A stretch of 5,992 nucleotides of DNA from Alphaproteobacteria bacterium (GTDB taxonomy: Bacteria > Pseudomonadota > Alphaproteobacteria > BOG-932 > Roseiterribacteraceae): contig CAJCJC010000422.1 of NCBI GenBank assembly GCA_903970575.1, forward strand, positions 1 to 5,992, read 5' to 3'. This document shows, in pieces, positions 1-5,972 of this stretch (position 1 is the stretch's first letter; each line of letters starts with the position of its first letter). Position numbers and translations under genes: made by a program. The notes below the pieces were generated by a model. That model made no database searches. It worked only from the letters and a program-made list of their open reading frames with translations, and was not told where the DNA came from.

Positions 1-1
1 C

Positions 2-205
2 GTCGGCGATCCAGTCGGCGGCGCGTTCGCCCGCCGCGGTTCCGGGGCCGCGCCCCTCGAAGATATCGTCGGAAATCGCCTTGTCCCGCGCGGCGAGATC
101 GGTTGCATCGATCGCCGGCGTGGTCGTGGGATGGGCGGGGATTTGTCCGATGGCCGGCAACGCGACAAGCGTCCACACCATCGATAGTCTTATCAAGCTA
201 ATCAT
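2..205 (-). CDS. Secreted M28-family metallopeptidase, N-terminal fragment (runs off the left edge)
   Basis: Sixty-eight codons are visible before the window ends. Residues 1-21 form a typical signal peptide: Arg at position 6, a hydrophobic core (MVWTLVALPAIG at 9-20), then a polar, Pro/Thr-rich stretch, so export to the periplasm or beyond is likely. Residues 43-68 carry the block DDIFEGRGPGTAAGERAADW, which matches the segment (xSDxFEGRxPGTxGExxAxxYI) found just after the signal peptide in M28 zinc aminopeptidase-like proteins. The zinc ligands would lie beyond the edge and cannot be checked. The start is well fixed: an in-frame TGA lies five codons upstream (218-220), and AAGG at 211-214 sits 5 nt before the ATG. 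Met9 is a less likely alternative. The family usually removes N-terminal residues from peptides using two zinc ions; the actual substrate is unknown. Family call fairly sure, function inferred. Confidence 0.78.
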   Translation of the reverse strand, partial: MISLIRLSMVWTLVALPAIGQIPAHPTTTPAIDATDLAARDKAISDDIFEGRGPGTAAGERAADWIAD

Positions 206-212
206 GATCGCC

Positions 213-234
213 TTGCGTCAAATACGAGACGCAA
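213..234. repeat. 7-bp perfect inverted repeat in the M28 leader (possible operator or hairpin)
   Basis: The arms TTGCGTC (213-219) and GACGCAA (228-234) are perfect reverse complements separated by 8 nt. On the minus strand the repeat starts at the last base of a possible -10 box (234-239) and ends on the AAGG ribosome-binding site (211-214). It could therefore be an operator over the transcription start or an RNA hairpin limiting translation of the peptidase gene. Seen directly in the sequence; the role is inference. Confidence 0.4.
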
Positions 235-261
235 TCATAGGCGAAGAAAACCTACCGCCAA
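234..261 (-). promoter_or_regulatory. Candidate promoter of the M28 peptidase gene
   Basis: Read on the minus strand, TTGGCG (256-261) and TATGAT (234-239) are separated by 16 nt. They resemble the housekeeping sigma -35 (TTGACA, 4 of 6) and -10 (TATAAT, 5 of 6) boxes. Transcription would begin near position 227, giving a leader of about 20-25 nt before the ATG at 205. The position between the upstream hairpin (278-315) and the gene fits independent transcription. The assignment is by eye only. Confidence 0.35.
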
Positions 262-277
262 AGCAGCCTTAAGCACC

Positions 278-315
278 GGATGGCCGCCCTCGGCATGCGC
301 CGAAAGCGGCCATCC
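278..315 (-). terminator. Strong hairpin just after the DUF3309 gene, possible terminator
   Basis: The perfect 10-bp arms GGATGGCCGC (278-287) and GCGGCCATCC (306-315) enclose an 18-nt loop that can itself pair (CGGC 291-294 with GCCG 299-302). The structure begins 7 nt after the stop codon of the DUF3309-like gene, where a transcript end is expected. No run of U follows on the minus strand, so it is not a textbook intrinsic terminator. It may stop transcription weakly or protect the mRNA 3' end. Confidence 0.5.
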
Positions 316-321
316 AATCCC

Positions 322-489
322 TTAAATCCGGCCGCCGAGCCCGCCAAGCAGCCACAGAACCAGAAGAACCACTATAATCAGACCAAGCACGCCGCCCAGA
401 CCCGCGCCGCCATAACGGTTATACCCATAATATCCGCCGCCGCCGCCCAGCAGCAGTACCAAAATGACAATAATCAAGATCGTGCCCAT
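322..489 (-). CDS. DUF3309-like small glycine-rich hydrophobic membrane protein (55 aa)
   Basis: A 55-residue protein with ATG at 487-489 and TAA at 322-324. It begins MGTILIIVILVLLLGGGGG, continues with a Tyr/Gly/Asn/Arg linker (YYGYNRYGGAG, residues 20-30), then a second hydrophobic stretch (GLVLIVVLVLWLLGG, 36-50), and ends GLGGRI. This hydrophobic-Gly/Tyr linker-hydrophobic layout and the MGTIL start match the DUF3309 family of about 50-residue proteins, whose function is unknown. It probably lies in the inner membrane as a helical hairpin. A good ribosome-binding site, GGAG at 497-500, sits 7 nt before the start. The frame lies 79 bp downstream of the efflux permease on the same strand and is followed by a strong hairpin. 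TATGAT at 507-512 could be a -10 box, but it lies very close to the start and no convincing -35 is seen. The overlapping plus-strand frame (280-495) is low-complexity Gln/Ala/Asn and is a shadow. Confidence 0.82.
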   Translation of the reverse strand: MGTILIIVILVLLLGGGGGYYGYNRYGGAGLGGVLGLIIVVLLVLWLLGGLGGRI

Positions 490-546
490 CACTAAACTCC
501 GCTAAAATCATACAGTTGCGAAGTAAGTGGGCCGCAGGCCTAAACG

Positions 547-561
547 TTCCGAAGATCGGAA
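547..561 (-). terminator. Small hairpin after the efflux permease stop codon (weak terminator candidate)
   Basis: TTCCGA (547-552) and TCGGAA (556-561) pair across a 3-nt loop, starting 7 nt beyond the permease stop. On the minus strand the hairpin is followed by CGTTTAGG, which has only three U in a row. A second short hairpin (GGCC...GGCC, 530-540) follows. This could attenuate read-through into the DUF3309-like gene, but the stem is short and the U tract is poor. Confidence 0.25.
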
Positions 562-568
562 ATATATG

Positions 569-3500
569 TCAAACGGATCGTGCGATCCTTGCGCGCGACC
601 ACCAGTGTTCAAGTTTCCGGTTGGCCCTGTCCAGGTAGAGATAGACGACAGGCGTGGTGAAGAGGGTGAGCGCCTGCGAGACCACCAACCCACCCACCAT
701 CGCGACGCCGAGCGGTTGGCGGAATTCCGATCCGGTTCCGTGGCTCAGCATCAAGGGAACGCCGGCGAGCAGGGCGCAAATGGTGGTCATCATGATGGGG
801 CGAAACCGGAGCGAGCAGGCATGGAAAATCGCCGCCTCCGGCGTCATGCCCGCACGCTCGGCCTGAAGGGCGACATCGACCATCATGATGCCGTTCTTCT
901 TGACGATGCCGATCAGCAACAGAATGCCCACCAGGGCGATGAGGCTGAGATCGTATCCGGTGATCCACAGCAACAGCAACGCCCCCACGCCCGCCGACGG
1001 CAGTGTGGACAGAATGGTCAGGGGGTGGACATAGCTTTCGTACAGCACGCCTAGAATGACATAGACGGCTATCAACGCCGCCGCGATCAAATAGGGCTGC
1101 GTCGCCAATGTCGCCTGGAACGCACGGGCCGTTCCTTCGAACGAGCCGTTCAGGGAGGCTGGCGTGCCCAGATTTGCCTTCAAGGCATTCACCGCGTCGA
1201 CCGCTTCGCCGAGCGAGGCGCCGGCAGCGAGATTGAAGGAAAGCGTCACCGCCGGCGACTGGCCCTGGTGGTTGATGGCCAGATAATTGTTCCGGCTCAT
1301 ATCGAGCTTCACCAGCGCCGAAAGCGGCACCTGACCGCCGGTCGTGGGCGAAGTCAGGTATATCTTGCTGAATAGGTCAGGATCGCCCTGTAGCGCGGGC
1401 GTGACCTCGAGAATGACGTGATAGCTGTTCACCTGGGTGTAATATTGCGCCACCTGCCGCTGGCCGATCGCATCATAGAGCGTGGCGTCAATCAACGCCG
1501 GTTGAATGCCGAACCGCGCAGCCTGATCGCGATCGATATCCGCGACCGCCGTGTAGGCGCCATTCTGAAGATCGGTCGCGACATCGGTCAGTTGCGGCAA
1601 GGTCCGGAAGCCATCCAGAAGCCGGGACGCCCAGAGATTAAGTTCGTCGAGGCTGGGGTCGGTCAGCGTGTACTGATATTGCGTGCTGGCGAGCCGGGCG
1701 CCGATCGTGACGTCCTGAACGGTTTGCAGGAACAGATTGACGCCGGTCAGTCTGGCGATTTGCGGGCGCAGGCGCGCGATGACCTGATCGGCTGAGATTT
1801 TTCTTCCCTCATCGAACGATCTCAGATTGAGAAAAAAATAAGCCGTGTTGAGGGAGCTTGAATGGACATTATAGGTGAATGTCAGAACGTCGGGATCGCT
1901 TCTGACAATGTCAGCGATCTGGCTCGTCTTCTTGGTCATTTCTTCATAGGAGATACTGTCGGCGGCGACGGCCGCTCCGACCAGGGAGCCGGTATCTTCC
2001 TGCGGAAAGAACCCCTTTGGAATAAAAACATATAAGCAAATGCTGATTGCGATCGTCAGAAGGAAACCGGCGAGCGTCAACGCCCTGTGACGCAGAACGC
2101 GGACAAGCCAAGTCTCGTACCCGGTCTGCATGACCTTGAAGCCATGCTCGAAGGTTCGAAAAACCCCCGCGGCATTCGATTTAACTGGCATCCGCAGAAA
2201 GCGCCCGCACAGCATCGGCGTGAAGACCAGCGAGACGATCATCGACATGAACACCGTCAGACTCACGGTAATCCCGAACTCTCGGAGAAACCGGCCGACA
2301 ATTCCATCCATGAACAAGACCGGGATAAAGACCGCGACCAGCGACAGCGAGATCGACACGATCGTAAAGCCGATTTCGCCAACCCCTTTGACGGCGGCGT
2401 CGAGTGGAGCCATGCCCTCTTCAACATGCCGAAAAATGTTTTCCAACATCACGATGGCGTCGTCGACGACAAAGCCAATGGCGATCGTGAGCGCGATCAA
2501 CGACAGGTTGTCGAGGCTATAGCTCAGCAGATACATGCAGGCAAAGGCGCCAAACAGAGCCAATGGAATTGTAACGGAAGGAATTACGGTGGCGGGGAAA
2601 TTCCTGAGAAAAATAAATATTGCGATTACGACAAGAATTATCGTTATCAAAACCGTTCCCTGCAAATCCCTAATCGATCTTATGATCGATGGAGCCCGAT
2701 CATGATAAATTCTAACCTGGATTGAAGGCGGAATTTCCCGCTCGATATCGACCAATTTGGCCTTTACCTCATCGGCGACATGGATCAAATTGCTATTCGG
2801 TTGCCGAAATACGCCCAGGATAACGACCTTGCCGTTACTGAATACATAACCCGGCGGAGCGGCGGCGGCGGCGTAAGCCCATGCCGCCTCCTTTGTATCT
2901 TCGATGCTGTCGACCGCCCTGCCGATATCGCGAATGCGGATAGGGGCGCCGGCATGGTCGCCGACGATAACATTGTTCCACTCCTCGGCGCTCAACAGCT
3001 GATCGTTGTCATAAACGGTAAAGCTTTGTTTTTGCGCGTCGATCGTTCCCTTGGGGCTATTCGACGTCGCGCTCGCGATCTGGGTCCGAACGGCCTCGAG
3101 ATCGAGCCCGATCGCGGCGAGTTTCGTGGGGTCGACCTGAATTCTGACAGCGGGCTTTTCGGGGGCGTAGAGAAGAACTTGCCCTACCCCCGGGATTTGC
3201 GAAAATCCTGGAACCAGGATCGTCGCCGCGTAATTTCCCACGGCGTCCAGGGGAAGGGCGTCGGAACTGATCTCCATCACGACAACCGGCGAATCGGCCG
3301 GATTGATCTTGGTGTAGGTCGGCGGATTCGGCAGATTTGTGGGGAGTTGAGCCGCCGACGCGGTGATCGCCGTCTGCACATCCTGCGCGGCGCCGTCGAT
3401 GTTGCGGCTTAAATCGAACTGCACGGATATAAAAGTGGCCCCCAGGCCACTTCTCGACGTCATTTGCGTGACGCCGGAAATCTGGGAAAGTTGACGCTCC

Positions 3501-3700
3501 AGGGGGGCCGCGACATTGGACGCCATTGTTTCCGGGTTGGCGCCGGGCAACGTCGCGGATACTTCGATCGTCGGGAAATCGACCTGGGGCACGGACGCCA
3601 CCGGCAATCGCGGATAGGCCGCCAGCCCAGCCAACAGCAGCGAGCCCGCCAAGAGCGACGTCGCGATCGGCCGGTGAATAAAGGCCGTCAGCATGCTCAC
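569..3700 (-). CDS. RND-family efflux pump inner-membrane permease, MdtC/MdtB-like (HAE1 type)
   Basis: A 1043-residue proton-driven exporter subunit, normal length for hydrophobe/amphiphile RND permeases. It follows the twelve-helix plan: TM1 about 11-29, a periplasmic porter/docking region to about 340, TM2-7 about 346-560, a second periplasmic region to about 868, then TM8-12. Proton-relay residues are present: Asp413-Asp414 in GFVVDDAIVMLENI (TM4) and Lys935-Asn936 in GIVKKNGIMMVD (TM10), equivalent to AcrB Asp407/Asp408 and Lys940. The segments PQVDFPTIEVSA, GEIGFTIVS, YESYVHPLTILSTLPSAGVG, FRPIMMTT and TTPVVYLYLDR closely follow E. coli MdtC. The GTG start (3698-3700) overlaps the adaptor's TGA as GTGA, so translation is probably coupled; an ATG two codons later (3692-3694) is the alternative. 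Oddities are an extra alanine-rich segment around residues 276-288 and an AT-rich DNA patch near 2590-2710. Substrates cannot be read from the sequence; MdtBC relatives export bile salts and novobiocin. Pump identity is very sure, subfamily likely. Confidence 0.96.
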   Translation of the reverse strand: MSMLTAFIHRPIATSLLAGSLLLAGLAAYPRLPVASVPQVDFPTIEVSATLPGANPETMASNVAAPLERQLSQISGVTQMTSRSGLGATFISVQFDLSRNIDGAAQDVQTAITASAAQLPTNLPNPPTYTKINPADSPVVVMEISSDALPLDAVGNYAATILVPGFSQIPGVGQVLLYAPEKPAVRIQVDPTKLAAIGLDLEAVRTQIASATSNSPKGTIDAQKQSFTVYDNDQLLSAEEWNNVIVGDHAGAPIRIRDIGRAVDSIEDTKEAAWAYAAAAAPPGYVFSNGKVVILGVFRQPNSNLIHVADEVKAKLVDIEREIPPSIQVRIYHDRAPSIIRSIRDLQGTVLITIILVVIAIFIFLRNFPATVIPSVTIPLALFGAFACMYLLSYSLDNLSLIALTIAIGFVVDDAIVMLENIFRHVEEGMAPLDAAVKGVGEIGFTIVSISLSLVAVFIPVLFMDGIVGRFLREFGITVSLTVFMSMIVSLVFTPMLCGRFLRMPVKSNAAGVFRTFEHGFKVMQTGYETWLVRVLRHRALTLAGFLLTIAISICLYVFIPKGFFPQEDTGSLVGAAVAADSISYEEMTKKTSQIADIVRSDPDVLTFTYNVHSSSLNTAYFFLNLRSFDEGRKISADQVIARLRPQIARLTGVNLFLQTVQDVTIGARLASTQYQYTLTDPSLDELNLWASRLLDGFRTLPQLTDVATDLQNGAYTAVADIDRDQAARFGIQPALIDATLYDAIGQRQVAQYYTQVNSYHVILEVTPALQGDPDLFSKIYLTSPTTGGQVPLSALVKLDMSRNNYLAINHQGQSPAVTLSFNLAAGASLGEAVDAVNALKANLGTPASLNGSFEGTARAFQATLATQPYLIAAALIAVYVILGVLYESYVHPLTILSTLPSAGVGALLLLWITGYDLSLIALVGILLLIGIVKKNGIMMVDVALQAERAGMTPEAAIFHACSLRFRPIMMTTICALLAGVPLMLSHGTGSEFRQPLGVAMVGGLVVSQALTLFTTPVVYLYLDRANRKLEHWWSRARIARSV

Positions 3701-4872
3701 GGGCTGGCGGCCGCGCTCTTGCCGGCCGGTTGCTCCATCACGGGCGCGCCCGGCCTCAGCTTGTACTGGCCATCCACCACAACCCGGTCCCCCTCCGCCA
3801 GCCCATGCGTGACGAGCGCCAGGCCGTCCCGACTTTGCGAGACCTCGATCGGCTTCATCTCGGCGGCGCCCGCCTGATTCACGACATAGGCGTAGAATCC
3901 GGCGGGGCCGCGCTGCACCGCGCCCGTCGGCACGACCACGCCATCATGGCGCGCTGCCAGCATCAGGCGAATATTGACGAATTGGCCAGGCCACAACGCC
4001 AGATCCCGGTTTGGGAAATTGGCTTTGAGCTGAAGCGTAGCGGTCGCGCGATCGATCTGATTGTTCAGGAGCAGCAGAGCGCCCTCGGCGCGCGGCTTGG
4101 ACGCATTGTCGCGAGCATAGGCGAAAACCTGAAGCGGCGCGGCGCTTGCGTCGATCGCGGCCTTGACCGCGTCATAGGAATCTTCCGGCAGGGTGAACAT
4201 GACAGAAATCGGCTCGACTTGGGTGATCACCGCCAGACCCGCGAAATCGGCCGCATGGACGACGTTGCCCTGGTCGACAAGCCTAATGCCGATCCGCCCG
4301 GCGATGGGGGCCGTGACCCTGGTATAGGCCAGTTGCACCTTGGCGTAATCGATCTGCGCCTGATCGCCCTTGATCGCCGCCCCCAGCGCCGCGACGGATG
4401 CGTTCTCAGTGTCAACAATCTGCTGCGTGGCGTAGCCTCGCCCGACCAGTTTGTTGGACCTGTCGAAATCGCGGCGGGCGTTTTCAAGCTGCGCCTCGTC
4501 ATGCGCCTTTTGCGCCTCCGCCTGCTCAAGCTGGGCCTGGAACGGACGCGGGTCGATCTCCGCCAAAAGGTCGCCGGCCGCCGCGTCTTGTCCTTCGGTG
4601 AAGGCGATCTTCTCGATCTCGCCATCGACGCGCGGCTTGACGGTAACGGTGTTGAACGCCTGCACCGAACCGATGCCGCTTAGATAGACCGGAAAATCCT
4701 GTTTCGCGGCGATCGCGGTAACGACCGGCACGGGGTTCACGGTCGCCTTGCCACCGGCCTTGCTTGGCGGGCTCGCGCGCCAAAAACCAATGCCCACGAT
4801 GGCAATGACAATGACGGCAAGCCCGCCGCGTATCATGCCTTTATGCGCGGAAACCCAGGAACTCGAAGTCAT
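3697..4872 (-). CDS. RND efflux pump periplasmic adaptor subunit (membrane fusion protein), MdtA-like
   Basis: A 391-residue adaptor that should link the inner-membrane permease encoded next to an outer-membrane channel. Residues about 14-31 (IRGGLAVIVIAIVGIGFW) form one N-terminal membrane anchor; there is no lipobox cysteine, so it is anchored by a helix rather than by lipid. Then come the first half of the lipoyl domain (73-107, VTVKPRVDGEIEKI...EGQ...GDLLAEIDP), an alpha-helical hairpin (about 108-180, Ala/Gln/Glu-rich), the second lipoyl half (TRVTAPIAGRIGIRLVDQGN, 184-203), a beta-barrel (about 215-305, with VITQVEPISVMFTLPE) and a membrane-proximal domain (about 306-380). Order and motifs follow E. 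coli MdtA. The ATG at 4870-4872 gives a complete anchor; Met13 would shorten the cytoplasmic tail and is less likely. The ribosome-binding site is weak (AAAG about 10 nt upstream), with seven U between it and the ATG. The gene overlaps the permease by 4 nt, defining a two-gene operon. Confidence 0.95.
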   Translation of the reverse strand: MTSSSWVSAHKGMIRGGLAVIVIAIVGIGFWRASPPSKAGGKATVNPVPVVTAIAAKQDFPVYLSGIGSVQAFNTVTVKPRVDGEIEKIAFTEGQDAAAGDLLAEIDPRPFQAQLEQAEAQKAHDEAQLENARRDFDRSNKLVGRGYATQQIVDTENASVAALGAAIKGDQAQIDYAKVQLAYTRVTAPIAGRIGIRLVDQGNVVHAADFAGLAVITQVEPISVMFTLPEDSYDAVKAAIDASAAPLQVFAYARDNASKPRAEGALLLLNNQIDRATATLQLKANFPNRDLALWPGQFVNIRLMLAARHDGVVVPTGAVQRGPAGFYAYVVNQAGAAEMKPIEVSQSRDGLALVTHGLAEGDRVVVDGQYKLRPGAPVMEQPAGKSAAASP

Positions 4873-4996
4873 AAAAAAAGTCTTTACGATTGAATACGCA
4901 GCAGAAACGCGACGCGGTTTTTAAATACGTAAAGGACTTTGGCACAAATATGCCGGTTCGGGAAACCGTTTATCGGCTGCGTTAAGGGGCCGCTCT
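4873..4996 (-). promoter_or_regulatory. Intergenic leader of the efflux operon with inverted repeats and a possible promoter
   Basis: This 124-bp gap is richer in A+T than its flanks, as expected for the control region of the efflux operon. On the minus strand TTTGTG (4942-4947) and TTTAAA (4919-4924) are 17 nt apart and could be weak -35/-10 boxes. An inverted repeat, CTTTACG (4882-4888) with CGTAAAG (4928-4934), spans the leader; in the mRNA its downstream arm contains the AAAG that would serve as ribosome-binding site. A run of seven U then abuts the ATG. No regulator gene lies next to the operon in this window. The repeats are seen directly; the promoter and any control by them are inferred. 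Confidence 0.3.
4954..4968 (-). terminator. Small hairpin after the transglutaminase-like gene (weak terminator candidate)
   Basis: CGGTT (4954-4958) and AACCG (4964-4968) pair around a 5-nt loop, about 28 nt past the stop codon of the transglutaminase-like gene. On the minus strand it is followed by GCATATTTG, moderately U-rich but not a clean U tract. It may separate that gene from the efflux operon; the 5-bp stem is weak evidence. Confidence 0.22.
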
Positions 4997-5875
4997 TTAC
5001 TCCGAAACGGCCGACACGCTGACTTTGACATTCATGCCAAGATAGTCGCCGGGAGCGCCGGTCCAGGCGCCCTGGAGGGGCGCCGCCTGGTTGGGGTCGC
5101 GGGCGACGGCGACGCGGATCAGGTCGCGGTTGCCGATGATGCCGTTGGTCGGGTCGAACTCGATCCATCCCGATCCCGGCAGATAGACCTGGGTCCAGGC
5201 ATGGGTGGCGCCGCCGCCCACAACTCCGACGCCATCCTTATTGGCGTCGTAGAGATAACCGCTGACGAAACGCGCCGCCAGGCCGAGAGAGCGCGTCGCC
5301 TCCATCATCAGCACCGCGAAATCACGGCAACTGCCGCTTTTGGTTTTCAGCGTCTCGACCGGGCTCTGCACCCCCTCGGCCTCTCGCATCAAATAGAACA
5401 TGTCGCGCTGAATGGCCTTGGTGATGGCGCCCAGCATCTCCCAGGTGTCGGTCGGGCCATCGGTCGCGACGAAGGATTTCGCCCACCCATCGACGGCGTG
5501 ATCGGGGTCGTCGTATTGGCGTTCCATGGACCGGGCGAGGTCCGGTATCTCGTTCGCGGCATAGCTGAAGGGATAGGTCCGCGCATACGCCTCGATCGGA
5601 CAGCTCGGCTCGTCGGACTCGAAATGCTGAAGCACGATCTCGCTATCGAACCGCAATTGCGTGGATTTCGTATCGAAGCTCGCGATCGCGACGGAATTGC
5701 CGAGTACGTCATGCAACCAACGCACCGCGCTCGGCCTGGGCTCGATCGCGAGGCTGGTGGACAGAAGGCGCAAATCGTGGCTGTCGCGCGGACGCAGCAT
5801 CATCCGGTGATCGCCGAAGCTAACCGGACTGGCGTAATTATAGGTCGTTACGTGCGAGATCTTGAGCCGTCTCAT
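4997..5875 (-). CDS. Transglutaminase-like cysteine protease family protein (bacterial type, N-terminal Bact_transglu_N domain)
   Basis: With the ATG at 5873-5875 the product has 292 residues. The N-terminal part (MRRLKISHVTTYNYASPVSF...MMLRPRDSHDLRL) is the beta-rich domain that opens bacterial transglutaminase-like proteins. The C-terminal half holds the papain-like core with a full catalytic triad: Cys183 in KSGSCRDFAVLMMEA, His225 in GGATHAWTQVYLPG and Asp241 in GWIEFDPTNG. No signal peptide is seen, so it is probably cytoplasmic. Relatives are annotated as transglutaminase-like or protease-like and often sit beside alpha-E and ATP-grasp-type genes; their substrates are mostly unknown. 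Homologous proteins begin at this MRRLKI-type sequence, and GAGG lies 5 nt upstream (5881-5884). An in-frame ATG at 5924-5926 would add 17 residues (MYAASKVETWQSIDEAA) and also has an AGG 6 nt upstream, so it cannot be excluded. The family call is firm because the triad motifs are intact; a link to the efflux genes downstream is doubtful given the 124-bp gap. Confidence 0.93.
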   Translation of the reverse strand: MRRLKISHVTTYNYASPVSFGDHRMMLRPRDSHDLRLLSTSLAIEPRPSAVRWLHDVLGNSVAIASFDTKSTQLRFDSEIVLQHFESDEPSCPIEAYARTYPFSYAANEIPDLARSMERQYDDPDHAVDGWAKSFVATDGPTDTWEMLGAITKAIQRDMFYLMREAEGVQSPVETLKTKSGSCRDFAVLMMEATRSLGLAARFVSGYLYDANKDGVGVVGGGATHAWTQVYLPGSGWIEFDPTNGIIGNRDLIRVAVARDPNQAAPLQGAWTGAPGDYLGMNVKVSVSAVSE

Positions 5876-5956
5876 CGCCGCCTCATCTATGCTTTGCCAA
5901 GTTTCGACTTTGGAGGCCGCATACATCGCCGCCTACTTGTCGTCGGAGTTTCGGTT

Positions 5957-5972
5957 CCCGCCCATAGGCGGG
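5957..5972. repeat. GC-rich 6-bp hairpin upstream of the transglutaminase-like gene
   Basis: CCCGCC (5957-5962) and GGCGGG (5967-5972) pair around a 4-nt loop. The hairpin lies 31 nt upstream of the earlier candidate start (5926). There is no U tract on either strand. It may be part of a 5' leader or lie within the end of an upstream gene: minus-strand codons stay open from the right edge to a TAG at 5933-5935. No role can be assigned. Confidence 0.3.

Noticed and set aside
81..495. Two short plus-strand frames at 81-272 and 280-495
   Set aside because: The first overlaps the M28 signal-peptide region on the other strand; the second is the Gln/Asn/Ala-rich reverse of the DUF3309-like gene. 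The minus-strand reading fits known families much better.
527..1054. Plus-strand open frame of 175 codons near the 3' end of the permease
   Set aside because: It is antisense to the permease C-terminus (TM8-TM12 region) and is His/Gln/Arg-rich without family resemblance.
2673..2690. 7-bp inverted repeat ATCGATC/GATCGAT inside the permease gene
   Set aside because: It lies within conserved coding sequence with no flanking signal and can arise from the general abundance of GATC/CGATCG in this DNA.
2087..3412. Plus-strand open frames of 212, 130 and 210 codons opposite the permease
   Set aside because: All lie opposite conserved permease motifs and have low-complexity polar composition; they are shadows of the coding strand.
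3730..4683. Long plus-strand open frame (317 codons) opposite the adaptor gene
   Set aside because: It is antisense to a clearly identified MdtA-like adaptor, is rich in Arg/Asp/His/Gln as expected for reverse-complement reading of GC-rich codons, and shows no recognisable domain.
5935..5957. GGAAC motif (minus strand) suggesting a general stress response (EcfG-type) promoter before the transglutaminase-like gene
   Set aside because: The expected CGTT about 16-17 nt downstream is absent; the bases there read AGTA/GTAG. The similar GGAAC before the DUF3309-like gene (546-550) also lacks a matching -10.
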